A stretch of DNA of 64,000 nucleotides, taken from the NCBI RefSeq assembly GCF_006770285.1, contig NZ_CP017195.1, positions 2,201,141-2,265,140 of the forward strand, given 5' to 3'. The translations under genes and the position numbers were made by a program. Under the pieces are notes generated by a model. The model was not told where the DNA came from and did not search any database. It saw only the letters and a list, made by a program, of their open reading frames with translations. Positions 39,900-48,892 of the stretch are shown here, one piece after another. Source of the DNA: Lactococcus paracarnosus (lineage in GTDB: Bacteria; Bacillota; Bacilli; Lactobacillales; Streptococcaceae). Positions within the stretch are counted from its first letter, which is position 1. The number at the start of each line of letters is the position of its first letter.

Positions 39900-40581
39900 T
39901 TTGAGGTACTCCAAACTTGAATTTTCTGTCCATTGTTTCTCCTAAAATTGTTGTATAGGCACCCTGACCATTTGGTAAGCCATTTTTCCAACTCCCCTTG
40001 TAACTTGCTTTGTTAGAAAAGAGCATGTTGCCCTCCCAAGTACCAGCAAATCGCCAACTACCAGTATAAGAAAAATCAGTTGTCTTGGTCGTATACTGAT
40101 CATTAGTTTTTGTAATCATTGTTTTATCGACAAGTTTTACATTAGTCTGATTTTGTGTCTTTTGGGTGACAGTATACCCATCTTTTTTTTGATAGGTAAC
40201 CGCACCATCAATTTTTCCTGATTTAAATTTTGCGGTTAGTTGATTACCTGATTTATCTGATACAACGGCATCACCAGAGAAATTGCCATTTTCCATGCCG
40301 CCTTTATAGACAAAAGTTTTATCCAATGACGTCTGACTTGCATTTTTGGAAAATGTGATGATATCAGTTGCATAAAGATAAGCAAATAGCACCACAAAAA
40401 GACTAACAAAAATAGCCAGTGTTTGATGCTGGAATTTAAGCTCATTTTTTACGACGCTTACGCTTGCTCCTTCAAAAGTATCATTGCTTTTATCACTAGA
40501 TTTAGACTGCTCTGAATTAGCTATTTCAGCTTGTCTTTTCAACTCCAGAGCCGCTACTTTTTCTTTAAATGTTTGACCCAT
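39889..40581 (-). CDS. MORN-repeat membrane protein
   Basis: This 230-residue protein has a charged cytoplasmic N-terminus (1-50), one membrane helix (about 54-72) and an extracellular part with MORN-like repeats (YKGGMENGNFSGDA, YTGSWRFAGTWEGN, YKGSWKNGLPNGQGAY). MORN modules often make flat surfaces for lipid or protein contact. It is coupled to the OatA-like gene and may support it at the surface; that link rests on the overlap only. Confidence 0.75.
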   Translation of the reverse strand: MGQTFKEKVAALELKRQAEIANSEQSKSSDKSNDTFEGASVSVVKNELKFQHQTLAIFVSLFVVLFAYLYATDIITFSKNASQTSLDKTFVYKGGMENGNFSGDAVVSDKSGNQLTAKFKSGKIDGAVTYQKKDGYTVTQKTQNQTNVKLVDKTMITKTNDQYTTKTTDFSYTGSWRFAGTWEGNMLFSNKASYKGSWKNGLPNGQGAYTTILGETMDRKFKFGVPQNAN

Positions 40582-40634
40582 TTGTCCAATTTTCCTCAGC
40601 TATAATGACTTTCATTATACCATACACATAACAA

Positions 40635-40662
40635 AAAATCAGACATCAACGTCTGATTTTTG
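40635..40662. terminator. terminator between ftsH and the MORN gene
   Basis: AAAATCAGAC (40635-40644) and GTCTGATTTT (40651-40660) form a 10-bp stem with a 6-base loop. A and T runs on both sides make it work for ftsH on the minus strand. Confidence 0.85.
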
Positions 40663-40663
40663 C

Positions 40664-42706
40664 TTAACTATCTTGAGACTCAAGGTGATCTACATCAGCC
40701 TCTTTTTTTTCAACTTCTTGTTCATTTACAGCCTTTAACGTTTCCTCAAAAGTAGCTGGCTCAACTGTTTCGGCTTCTGCTGAATCCGCAGTTGGCATCT
40801 TACCAGTTTCAAACAACGATTTGATTTGACGCGCATCCAGTGTTTCATGCTCAAGCAAAGCTAGTGCAATTGCTTTGTGTTGTTCACGATGACTTTCGAT
40901 AATCTCATGTGCTTTTTCATGTGCTTCATTGATGATATTGCGTACTTCTTCATCAATCGCTTGTGCAGTATATTCACTATAGCCCTTGGTTTGACCATAG
41001 TCACGACCAATAAAGACAGCTTGAGAATTACCTTCAAGTGTCACAGTCCCTAGTCTTTCAGACATACCATACTGTGTGACCATGCCACGAGCTAGTTGCG
41101 TTGCTTGCTCAAAGTCATTTGATGCACCAGTCGTGATCGCATTAAAGATGATTTCTTCTGCAGTACGACCACCCATGAGACCAGCTAAACGCTCTTGCAT
41201 GTCTTCTTTAGACAACAAGAATTGATCTTCTTTTGGTAAAGAAATCATGTAGCCTCCCGCACGACCACGGGGAACAATCGTCACTTTATGAACAAAGCTA
41301 GCATTTGATAAGACGAGACCAACAATTGTGTGACCAGCCTCATGATAGGCAACCATCTCACGTTCACGATCAGAAATACGCTTATCTTTCTTAGCAGGAC
41401 CAGCAATCACACGATCTTCTGCTTCATCGATATCAGATGCATCGATAATTTTTTTGTTACGTCTAGCTGCAACGAGTGCTGCTTCATTAAGCACATTCTC
41501 TAAATCTGCACCAACAAAGCCTGGTGTCTGTTGCGCCACAACTTTTAAGTCCACATCTGCTGCTAGTGGTTTGTTTTTAGCATGAACGCGTAAGACTGCT
41601 TCCCGACCTTTTACATCTGGTGCACCAACGAGTACTTTACGGTCAAAACGACCTGGACGTAAAAGTGCTGGGTCTAAGACATCAGAACGGTTTGTTGCAG
41701 CAATGACAATAACTGCTTCATTACTTTCGTTAAACCCATCCATCTCAACTAAAAGCTGATTGAGTGTTTGCTCACGTTCATCATTACCACCACCCATGCC
41801 GGCACCACGTTGGCGACCGACAGCATCAATCTCATCAATAAAGACGATAGCAGGCGCACTTTTTTTGGCATTTTCAAATAGGTCACGAACACGTGACGCA
41901 CCAACACCAACAAACATCTCCACAAAATCAGAACCTGAAATAGAGAAGAAAGGTACGTCAGCTTCACCAGCAACAGCCTTAGCAAGTAGGGTTTTACCAG
42001 TCCCTGGAGGGCCTTCAAGAAGCACACCAGCAGGAATCCGGGCACCTAGATCATGATATTTTTTAGGGTTCTTCAAGAAGTCAACAACTTCAACAAGTTC
42101 TTGTTTTTCTTCATCTGAACCTGCTACATCAGAAAAGCGAACTTTAATCGTTTTTTTATCTTGTTCTTTGGCTTTAGACTTCCCAAAATTCATTGGGTTA
42201 CCGCCACCGTTGGCACCACCACCACGCATGCCACCCATCATCATGTAAAGGAAACCAATCATTAATAATAGTGGTAGCCAAGAACCGAGTAAAGTTAGCC
42301 AAATACCGTTAGATGCTTCTGGTTTAACCGTTACCTTAACGTCTTCTTTGTCAGCTAATTTTTGAAGATCGCTAATCGTCGTATCCGTCGGTAATACAAG
42401 ACTAGTGAAGTTTTTAACTTCTTTAGATTTATTGGGAATTAGTGAAAAACTTGTATCTGATTTAACTGTTTTACTTTTTTTGTATTCACCAGATACAGAA
42501 ATCAAAGAAGCAGATGGTTGATAAGTTATTTCCTTGATTTCACCCGCTTTTAAGTGCTTAACCAATGCTGTATAGTCAACTTTTTCAGATGAATCACTAT
42601 TAGCTCCTTTAAAAAAGTATTGAAAACCAACAACTGCAACTATTATCAAAATAACCCATAAAAATGAGTTCTTTACGAATCCAGTGTTTTTATTTTTATT
42701 ATTCAT
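40664..42706 (-). CDS. ftsH: ATP-dependent zinc metalloprotease FtsH
   Basis: This 680-residue membrane protease degrades misfolded membrane and some soluble proteins. Two membrane helices (about 13-33 and 136-157) flank a small extracellular domain. The AAA motor has Walker A GPPGTGKT (232-239) and Walker [12 protein letters not shown] (287-297), and the protease site is HEAGH (455-459). All are intact. A repeat matching CtsR operators lies 71-87 bases upstream of the start, suggesting stress control. Confidence 0.97.
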   Translation of the reverse strand: MNNKNKNTGFVKNSFLWVILIIVAVVGFQYFFKGANSDSSEKVDYTALVKHLKAGEIKEITYQPSASLISVSGEYKKSKTVKSDTSFSLIPNKSKEVKNFTSLVLPTDTTISDLQKLADKEDVKVTVKPEASNGIWLTLLGSWLPLLLMIGFLYMMMGGMRGGGANGGGNPMNFGKSKAKEQDKKTIKVRFSDVAGSDEEKQELVEVVDFLKNPKKYHDLGARIPAGVLLEGPPGTGKTLLAKAVAGEADVPFFSISGSDFVEMFVGVGASRVRDLFENAKKSAPAIVFIDEIDAVGRQRGAGMGGGNDEREQTLNQLLVEMDGFNESNEAVIVIAATNRSDVLDPALLRPGRFDRKVLVGAPDVKGREAVLRVHAKNKPLAADVDLKVVAQQTPGFVGADLENVLNEAALVAARRNKKIIDASDIDEAEDRVIAGPAKKDKRISDREREMVAYHEAGHTIVGLVLSNASFVHKVTIVPRGRAGGYMISLPKEDQFLLSKEDMQERLAGLMGGRTAEEIIFNAITTGASNDFEQATQLARGMVTQYGMSERLGTVTLEGNSQAVFIGRDYGQTKGYSEYTAQAIDEEVRNIINEAHEKAHEIIESHREQHKAIALALLEHETLDARQIKSLFETGKMPTADSAEAETVEPATFEETLKAVNEQEVEKKEADVDHLESQDS

Positions 42707-42736
42707 AGAATCCTTGTCTAAATTTAGTATTATTCA

Positions 42737-42764
42737 AATATTATGACAAATTTTTACAAAAATG
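42737..42764 (-). promoter_or_regulatory. ftsH promoter
   Basis: On the minus strand, TAGACA and CATAAT with 17 bases between them form a reasonable promoter about 35 bases upstream of the ftsH start. Coordinates are approximate. Confidence 0.5.
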
Positions 42765-42776
42765 TCTATTAATTAA

Positions 42777-42793
42777 GGTCAAGTTTGGTCAAT
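42777..42793. promoter_or_regulatory. CtsR-type operator upstream of ftsH
   Basis: GGTCAAG-TTT-GGTCAAT on the + strand matches the CtsR heptad repeat (RGTCAAA-NAN-RGTCAAA) at six of seven positions in each heptad. It lies directly upstream of the ftsH promoter. CtsR control of ftsH is known in some lactic acid bacteria; binding here is inferred. Confidence 0.6.
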
Positions 42794-42811
42794 ATCAGTC
42801 TTAAGACTGAT
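42794..42811. repeat. 18-bp perfect palindrome between hpt and ftsH
   Basis: ATCAGTCTTAAGACTGAT is a perfect palindrome directly next to the CtsR-like repeat. With no T-tract and no loop it is more like an operator than a terminator. The regulator is unknown. Confidence 0.6.
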
Positions 42812-42850
42812 GCAGCAATTTACAACCACTTAGACACTTGCATATAAAGG

Positions 42851-43399
42851 TTAATCTTTAGTTTGATAGACTTCTTCTTTTAAAATACCGATATAAGGTA
42901 GATTACGGAAATGTTCATCGTAGTCTAAACCAAAACCAACTAAAAATTCATTAGGTAAACTAAAGCCAACATAGTCAGCCTCAATCTCTACTACTCGACC
43001 TTCTGGTTTATCGACTAAAGTTACGATTTTTACTGACTTAGCTTTGCGATGCAATAACAATTGTTTCAAATAAAGAAGCGTACGACCTGTGTCAATGATG
43101 TCTTCAACGATAACAATATCTCTACCCTCAACAGACGTATCTAAATCTTTAATCATTTTAACTTCACCAGATGAAGACGTCCCACCATGATAGCTTGATA
43201 CCACCATAAAGTCCATCTCGATATGCGTATCAATACGTTTTGTTAACTCAGCAAAAAATGGTACTGATCCTTTGAGAATCGCAACCATCAATGGATTTTT
43301 ATCTTTATATTCTTGCGTTAAAATCTGGCCAATCTCACGTGATTTAGCACAAATTTCTTCTTCAGTTACTAATACTTTTTTAATTGTTTTTTCCAACAT
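42851..43399 (-). CDS. hpt: hypoxanthine phosphoribosyltransferase
   Basis: This 182-residue purine salvage enzyme makes IMP and GMP from hypoxanthine and guanine with PRPP. The PRPP motif [13 protein letters not shown] is near residue 97. It follows tilS after 6 bp, a conserved tilS-hpt-ftsH order. Confidence 0.96.
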   Translation of the reverse strand: MLEKTIKKVLVTEEEICAKSREIGQILTQEYKDKNPLMVAILKGSVPFFAELTKRIDTHIEMDFMVVSSYHGGTSSSGEVKMIKDLDTSVEGRDIVIVEDIIDTGRTLLYLKQLLLHRKAKSVKIVTLVDKPEGRVVEIEADYVGFSLPNEFLVGFGLDYDEHFRNLPYIGILKEEVYQTKD

Positions 43400-43405
43400 G
43401 ATTTT

Positions 43406-44641
43406 CTATCTCTTTTCCCTATAGTAAAGTGTTCGTTTTATTTTAGCATGTTTCAATGATTTACTCAAATCTGTAGACACAACGTCCAATACCCCATAGA
43501 TTTGATTATCTACTGTGACAAGGGGGTTGTCACGTTTTTTTAGCGAAATTTTATTATCAATAAAAAAGCGTCGCAATTTTTTATGCATACCATTAATAAT
43601 AACCCGGTCACCAGCAAGCCGTTTTCTAATGATAATCTCTCCGGTATCTGGTATGGCTATTTGATTAAACTCACCAAAAACAAATGGTGTTAATGATGTT
43701 TCAAACTCAATTGCATTGCCACGTTTTTCAATGTAAAAACAATGCTGATCTTTAACAAAGTTGTACTCAGCGGACATGGCGTGTAAATACTGACCTTGTC
43801 GCCTAATAATGTGCAGCAGTTCTTCAAACTGTCTCTTAGCAACTTCTAGTGTAGCAAATTGTGTCAAATAGTCTTGTAGAATAAAATACTGTAATGCTTC
43901 AGTTTCTTGATTAAATGCTATCAGCTCAATTATTTTAGCACCAGAGAAGGCTGTAATACTATCTGATACAATCGTCATTGCTAGCCCAATTTCTTCAGAT
44001 AAACTTGCAAGATTCTCTGAAAATCGTGGATTTTCTTTGCTAAAAGCAGGTAAGTAGGTATTTCTAACACGATTTCTTAAGTACTCATTTTCCGCATTTG
44101 ATGCATCCTCAAAATAAGTCGTTGCAGTTAGCTCTGATTTCTCAAAAGATAAGAGTGGCCGAATCAATTCCGAGTCTTCATCTGACCCAAAACTTTGAAC
44201 TGCCTTCATACCCGTTAAAAATCGTAACCGTGAGCCACGAATCTGCCGGATTAAAAAGTTTTCTATTACATCATTACCGTGGTGGGCTGTTACAAGCGCA
44301 GAAATGTGCTGTGTTGTCATGACTTCTTCAAAAAATGCATAACGAAAATTTCTCGCTTTTTCCTCTGAAAAAGTTCCCTGATAATGCGCTGTATAAAATG
44401 GAACCCCTAACTCAGCCATTTTTTTACTTAGTAGGTTTTCCTCCATATCAGACGCAACTCTTTGTTTGTGGTTGATATGCGCTACAGATAGGGTGACGTT
44501 TAGCCTGTCTTTTGCTTGATAAAGCCACTCAAAAAGGGTCATTGAATCAACCCCTCCTGATAAAGCAACTAGTACACTAGCGTGCTGATCAAAAAAATGT
44601 GCATCAACAACCGTCTTTAAAAACTTGTCGTAAGGTTTCAC
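43406..44641 (-). CDS. tilS: tRNA-Ile lysidine synthetase
   Basis: This 411-residue PP-loop ATPase modifies C34 of the CAT-anticodon tRNA-Ile to lysidine, so that it reads AUA. The PP-loop motif SGGVDS lies at 28-33, followed by HINHKQR and TAHHGNDVIENFLIRQIRG. The C-terminal recognition domain is present. It overlaps the serine hydrolase gene by 4 bp. Confidence 0.96.
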   Translation of the reverse strand: MKPYDKFLKTVVDAHFFDQHASVLVALSGGVDSMTLFEWLYQAKDRLNVTLSVAHINHKQRVASDMEENLLSKKMAELGVPFYTAHYQGTFSEEKARNFRYAFFEEVMTTQHISALVTAHHGNDVIENFLIRQIRGSRLRFLTGMKAVQSFGSDEDSELIRPLLSFEKSELTATTYFEDASNAENEYLRNRVRNTYLPAFSKENPRFSENLASLSEEIGLAMTIVSDSITAFSGAKIIELIAFNQETEALQYFILQDYLTQFATLEVAKRQFEELLHIIRRQGQYLHAMSAEYNFVKDQHCFYIEKRGNAIEFETSLTPFVFGEFNQIAIPDTGEIIIRKRLAGDRVIINGMHKKLRRFFIDNKISLKKRDNPLVTVDNQIYGVLDVVSTDLSKSLKHAKIKRTLYYREKR

Positions 44642-45939
44642 TTCATTACCTCATATATATCTTTAGATATCTCTGCTAGTTCAGTACTATCAGCATTATT
44701 ATTTGTTTCAATTACTAAAATATAGGGATCATCAGTAAAAATGAAGGCAGCATCATGATTAAATTCATATGCTGTACCGATTTTATGCGCAATTTTTAGT
44801 GTTTTTGGAAGATTAGCTGGAATACGATCCGCATCATAGTCTGTTCCTACCAAGGCATCAAAGGCATTACCACCTTCGTTGTAGAGTGCAGCCAAAACAC
44901 GGCCTACCATTTCAGCTGATGCCTCTCGGCCAACAGGATTCCAAGGTTCTCCTGAAATCGTAGTGATGTCGCTTTGAAAGTCAGCAGAAAACTGTTTTGT
45001 TTGATAATATGCAATCATATTACTTGCGACATTATCTGAATCTTTTGCTGTTCTATTGATTAAATCTAGTAAACTATATGGTTTGTCATCTGCAGTTTTA
45101 GGCAGTAAACCAGTACCTTCCGGCTGAAAGGCACCCGTCCAACCATTAACTTGCTCCGAATAGACTAGTTGATCATTTAGGTTAACACTTCCCTGGTTGA
45201 CTTGTTTTTGTGCCCAATACAGAATTGGCAACTTGCTTAAACTTGCTGAATACATTTTTTGAGATTGATTCACACCAGCTGTAAAGCCACTATCAATATC
45301 TTTTACATATATTGAATAATTTGGCTTGTTGTACTTCTGGTCTAGTAACGCCTGGACCTTCTCTATTTTAGGATTTTGAGAAGTTGTATTTTTAGCGTCA
45401 ATCCAACCTGTCGTACCATCATCAAACAAGACCCTATAATAATTACCAAAATTCGTAGTCGCAGTTTTATCCACCTTCACCTTCATTCCAGCAGATAATG
45501 TTTCGTAAACAAGGTTGTCATAAGTTGTCAATGGCTTGTAAAAAACAGAGGTCTCCGCTACTGTATAGACAACTTGATTGGTGGTCTTACTTATCTTTGT
45601 AATATCTGAACTAGCCTGATCTTTACTCGTCTTAATAAACACACCGTCTGTAAGTTTCAGTTCTTTTTTATTAGCTTTAACACTATTCAATTGTGATTTT
45701 ACAGGTGTTTTTTTAGCCTTAATCGTCAGCATGGCATCTGAATAAGTTTGAATATCTGTCAAACTTAACGGTCTCTCTTGCGTCTGTGATTGTTGACTAA
45801 CTGAATTAGTGCTACCAGAAGGTAATGCCTTACTAGCTTGTGTTGCTTTCGGTGAGGTTAAGAAAGCAGGCAGTAGCATGATTAAAAAAACAACCCATTG
45901 TAATAAATATACTATCTTATTTGATATCTTGTCTTGCAT
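44638..45939 (-). CDS. exported class A beta-lactamase-like serine hydrolase
   Basis: This 433-residue protein has a membrane segment (about 8-27), an SH3-like region (about 123-185, ending in GTTGWIDA) and a beta-lactamase fold with SLSK (233-236), a KDSDN motif near residue 305 and HKIG near 397 in place of KTG. It matches the gene found upstream of tilS in streptococci. It more likely acts on or binds peptidoglycan than on antibiotics; no experimental role is known to me. It overlaps the HpaB-like gene by 23 bp. Confidence 0.85.
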   Translation of the reverse strand: MQDKISNKIVYLLQWVVFLIMLLPAFLTSPKATQASKALPSGSTNSVSQQSQTQERPLSLTDIQTYSDAMLTIKAKKTPVKSQLNSVKANKKELKLTDGVFIKTSKDQASSDITKISKTTNQVVYTVAETSVFYKPLTTYDNLVYETLSAGMKVKVDKTATTNFGNYYRVLFDDGTTGWIDAKNTTSQNPKIEKVQALLDQKYNKPNYSIYVKDIDSGFTAGVNQSQKMYSASLSKLPILYWAQKQVNQGSVNLNDQLVYSEQVNGWTGAFQPEGTGLLPKTADDKPYSLLDLINRTAKDSDNVASNMIAYYQTKQFSADFQSDITTISGEPWNPVGREASAEMVGRVLAALYNEGGNAFDALVGTDYDADRIPANLPKTLKIAHKIGTAYEFNHDAAFIFTDDPYILVIETNNNADSTELAEISKDIYEVMK

Positions 45940-47356
45940 TTTCTAAAACCTTATCAATCATCTTATTAGCATCACTTAAATCAGTGTTTTCAAGATGTTG
46001 CATTCTAATAAACATTGGATTCCCGCCATGTAAAAATTCATAGACACGTTGACGCTGTCCAAAACCCTCACCAGTTATATCCCAAGCAAGATTTAATAGT
46101 AAAGCCCTTTCGGCAGCATCCATCAATGGACTCGTCATAGCATTTTCTAGCATATCCCCTATCTTTACGTTATGAAATTCACGAAAGTCTGGCACACCTA
46201 CTGCAGATCCTGCAGAAAACTCTGAAATTGCGCGTAAAGCTTCATCATAATAAGTCGTTAAATTAGCTCTTACGGCTAGCAATGTTTGCATATTTGGTGT
46301 AAACACATCATTTTGCATCTTACCGGTGACTTCACTAGCGATGATACATGAGCGAATCATCTCCAAATTAACGGATAGTTGTCCTAACATTTCTTGGACA
46401 CGTTGAAAGCCTCTTAATCCAAGTTTATCAGCTAGTTTAACAGCAAGCCCTGTCACAAATTCTAATTTTATAAAGCCACGAACTTCATCCTGATGAGCTG
46501 TATGATTAAATAAGCCACTTGCCTCAAAAAAGGCATTCGATTTGTTGACATCTCCGCAAACAAACAAGGCATCATTAGGGATAAAAACATCATCAAATAA
46601 AATAAAAGCATCTATTTCATCAAAAGCATTAGATAAAGGATAGTCTGCTAGAGAGTAAGTCGTTCTCATAGTTGTCTTACGGCAGACAATTTTTATACCT
46701 TCTGTGGCTATCGGCATTGCAAAAGCCAAGGCAAACTTCTTATCCTCAGGCATTAGTCCAGGTAAATTAAATATGAGCAACTCATCTGCAAGCGGCGCTA
46801 ACGTATTGACTTGCTTTGCGCCTCTAACTATAACACCATCTAAGCGATGCTCTTTAATCCAGACGCCTGCAAATTCTTGACCTGAATCAAGTAGGTCAGA
46901 TAATCCTTTTTGTCGATCAACCTGTGGATTTTGAATGGCATGGCTAACAAACGTGTCTTCACGCTTAACATGCTTAGCCCATTTTTTTGCGTTTAAGGCA
47001 AAGTTGATGTGATCATCACTACCTAAATTTTCAGCGTAGTTTTCCAAAACAGCAACACCAGCGTTAATAAAATCAGGTGTTCTACCTAGCATGCCATAGG
47101 ACTCCCTGGCAACCTCTTCATATATTTGTCGTTTTTTGGCTAAGTCCGCTGCTGATTTTGGTACAAGAAACATAACTGAGGACTGGATATCGCCTTCAAA
47201 AAAGGTATGCGCTTTATTTTCACGCTGTAACTCATAATATCTTTGGATAATTTTTAAAGTACGCGAAAAAACAGCCTCACTAGCCAAATTGGAAACATAA
47301 TTACCATTAAGATAAACTTCTCGTCCATCATTTAATTGACCGTTTTTTGTTGTCAT
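45917..47356 (-). CDS. HpaB-family flavin-dependent monooxygenase subunit
   Basis: This 479-residue protein resembles the large component of two-component FAD hydroxylases of the 4-hydroxyphenylacetate 3-monooxygenase (HpaB) family. The start LNDGREVYLNGNYV, the middle part (DDVFIPNDALFVCGDV) and the C-terminal helical domain are typical. No reductase partner (HpaC) lies nearby. It is fully embedded in a cell division and tRNA modification operon, overlapping neighbours by 4 and 23 bp. The substrate is unknown. Related folds include acyl-CoA-acting dehydratases, so aromatic hydroxylation is not certain. Confidence 0.78.
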   Translation of the reverse strand: MTTKNGQLNDGREVYLNGNYVSNLASEAVFSRTLKIIQRYYELQRENKAHTFFEGDIQSSVMFLVPKSAADLAKKRQIYEEVARESYGMLGRTPDFINAGVAVLENYAENLGSDDHINFALNAKKWAKHVKREDTFVSHAIQNPQVDRQKGLSDLLDSGQEFAGVWIKEHRLDGVIVRGAKQVNTLAPLADELLIFNLPGLMPEDKKFALAFAMPIATEGIKIVCRKTTMRTTYSLADYPLSNAFDEIDAFILFDDVFIPNDALFVCGDVNKSNAFFEASGLFNHTAHQDEVRGFIKLEFVTGLAVKLADKLGLRGFQRVQEMLGQLSVNLEMIRSCIIASEVTGKMQNDVFTPNMQTLLAVRANLTTYYDEALRAISEFSAGSAVGVPDFREFHNVKIGDMLENAMTSPLMDAAERALLLNLAWDITGEGFGQRQRVYEFLHGGNPMFIRMQHLENTDLSDANKMIDKVLENARQDIK

Positions 47357-47691
47357 AAGTTCCTTACCTCTTGATTTTTAGTGTGCAAGCTAGTTAACCT
47401 ATCTAGAGTAGTGGCAATTTTTTGCTCATACTTTTCTAAAAAAGCTTCCTCTACCAATGCAAGCTCTATCTTTTTATCTTCTCGGACAGCCTTAACGGTG
47501 ACATTAATCGCTTCACCCTTATAGTAATTTTCACCTGAGGCCGTTTCTGACCAGCGCAATAAACCTGTTTGCACACTGGTTAATTCTGTTTCAGAACAAG
47601 ATAAAGCAAGCAGTGCTTCTTGACTTAAATCTGAGGATAAAAAGGTAATAAAGAGACCAAATTTTGATATATTTTTAATGTGACCAATCAT
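47353..47691 (-). CDS. S1-like RNA-binding domain protein (112 aa)
   Basis: This 112-residue protein starts with GHIKNISKFGLFITF and has INVTVKAVREDKKIELAL, which fits an S1/OB fold with an interrupted middle. A short coiled tail follows. It overlaps divIC and the HpaB-like gene by 4 bp each. RNA binding is inferred from the fold. Confidence 0.65.
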   Translation of the reverse strand: MIGHIKNISKFGLFITFLSSDLSQEALLALSCSETELTSVQTGLLRWSETASGENYYKGEAINVTVKAVREDKKIELALVEEAFLEKYEQKIATTLDRLTSLHTKNQEVRNL

Positions 47692-48014
47692 TTTGAATCT
47701 GTGACGCCTCCGTCAGATAAGTCTGTAATTGGGAACACCTTCTCATCCTGTTTCGAGTAGGAAAACTTTGCTCTTGCATACTTTTCGATAAAAAGAGGAT
47801 CTTGTAACTTCGTGATATTTGCTTTCTTGATCACTAGTTGTTGATCTAGTTGTGCTGACTTTTTATCATACTTAACCTTAAGCGTCCGACGACTTTGTAA
47901 AGTTTGATATGACTTAACAAGATTAATTGTTGGCAGCATCATGAGTAAAATCACAGTAACCAAAATTAACCCTAAATACCGACGCTTATGGGCTTTCTTA
48001 TTAACTGGTTGCAT
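47688..48014 (-). CDS. divIC: septum formation protein DivIC (FtsB-like)
   Basis: This 108-residue bitopic protein has a membrane helix (about 14-34) and an extracellular coiled coil (about 35-68), ending in PLFIEKYARAKFSYSKQDEKVF, the FtsB/DivIC signature. It would join FtsL and DivIB at the division site. Position after rqcP is conserved. Confidence 0.9.
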   Translation of the reverse strand: MQPVNKKAHKRRYLGLILVTVILLMMLPTINLVKSYQTLQSRRTLKVKYDKKSAQLDQQLVIKKANITKLQDPLFIEKYARAKFSYSKQDEKVFPITDLSDGGVTDSK

Positions 48015-48114
48015 GTTTTTTAACTGTTGTGTGGTATAGTCGTTATTTAATCGAACTATTTTCTTGTTAGCGATGGTTACTCTCCTTTAAGCTTATCGTT
48101 GAGGTGAACGGAGA

Positions 48115-48375
48115 CTATGCATTAACTCTCGTTTCTGATAAAATTTCGTACATTTTATCAGCATCTTCTTTTTTAGTTGAATCTTTCATGTCTAACACAC
48201 GAACCTCTAAAATTTTATTGCCAAAAGTAATCGTTAAGACATCATCGAATTTGACATCAGAAGAGCTCTTGGCAAGTATGCCATTAAGTTTTATACGCCC
48301 TTTATCAGCAACTTCTTTAGCAACTGTTCTTCTCTTAATAATTCTTGAAACTTTTAAATATTTGTCTAATCTCAT
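48115..48375 (-). CDS. rqcP: S4-domain ribosome quality control factor RqcP (YabO)
   Basis: This 86-residue S4-domain protein ([28 protein letters not shown]...) matches RqcP/YabO, which binds stalled 50S subunits and helps alanine tailing with RqcH. The frame is open seven codons further, but MRLDKYL is the family start. There is no Shine-Dalgarno, and an extended -10 (TGCTATAAT) ends seven bases before the ATG, so the message appears leaderless. Confidence 0.92.
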   Translation of the reverse strand: MRLDKYLKVSRIIKRRTVAKEVADKGRIKLNGILAKSSSDVKFDDVLTITFGNKILEVRVLDMKDSTKKEDADKMYEILSETRVNA

Positions 48376-48382
48376 AACACTT

Positions 48383-48391
48383 ATTATAGCA
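48383..48391 (-). promoter_or_regulatory. extended -10 promoter of rqcP, apparently leaderless
   Basis: TGCTATAAT on the minus strand (complement of 48383-48391) is followed by AAGTGTT and the rqcP ATG. The layout, TGCTATAAT, seven bases, ATG, is the same as at rnhC. Confidence 0.65.
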
Positions 48392-48451
48392 TACAAGCAG
48401 ATAACTTGTACAATAAGACAAATTTTTTATCCCCCTATTTATAACCTATCA

Positions 48452-48476
48452 GTCACTAACCATAGTGACATTTTTT
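48452..48476 (+). terminator. terminator-like hairpin with no + strand gene before it
   Basis: GTCACTA-ACCA-TAGTGAC is a perfect 7-bp stem followed by ATTTTTTC on the + strand. The gene to its left (rqcP) is on the other strand, so no visible + transcript needs it. Confidence 0.65.
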
Positions 48477-48581
48477 CATTCTCTCATGTCGTTAAAATAA
48501 GATACATCCTATTTTTTGAAAAGCACATCATTTTACGACAAAAGGTGACATCTTTCTGGCTCGCCATAAACTTGGGGATAG

Positions 48582-48610
48582 TTGTGTTTTTCTAGGTATT
48601 TTGTTAGAAT
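48582..48610 (+). promoter_or_regulatory. promoter of DUF951-ychF
   Basis: TTGTGT (48582-48587) and TGTTAGAAT (-10 TAGAAT 48605-48610) are spaced by 17 bases, 36 bases before the DUF951 start. Confidence 0.7.
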
Positions 48611-48645
48611 GTAGTGAAAATGTTTCATGCTTATGGAGGGAATTG

Positions 48646-48840
48646 ATGTACAATTTAGGTGATTTTATTGAGATGAAAAAACCACATGCTTGTCTTGTTA
48701 AATCAACTGGAAAAAAAGCAAATAAGTGGGAAATCATGCGTTTAGGCGCTGATATCAAAATCCGTTGTAGCAATTGCGATCACCTTGTCATGATGCCACG
48801 AAATGATTTTAATAAAAAAATAAAAAAGATTTTGACTTAA
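48646..48840 (+). CDS. DUF951 family protein (YyzM-like)
   Basis: This 64-residue protein has the DUF951 pattern: YNLGDFIEMKKPHACL...KWEIMRLGADIKIRCSNCDHLVMMPR. The conserved CSNC and HAC cysteines suggest a small metal or nucleic acid binding fold. A GGAGGG Shine-Dalgarno precedes the ATG. It lies just upstream of ychF, as in most Firmicutes. Function is not established. Confidence 0.88.
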   Translation: MYNLGDFIEMKKPHACLVKSTGKKANKWEIMRLGADIKIRCSNCDHLVMMPRNDFNKKIKKILT

Positions 48841-48892
48841 GAAAGGAGCTTACATCTATCAAAATAGGATGATTAGATGTAACACTAAAACT

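Noticed and set aside
48104..48595. 163-codon + strand frame opposite rqcP
   Set aside because: It is antisense to a well-conserved gene and reads through its promoter and the terminator hairpin.
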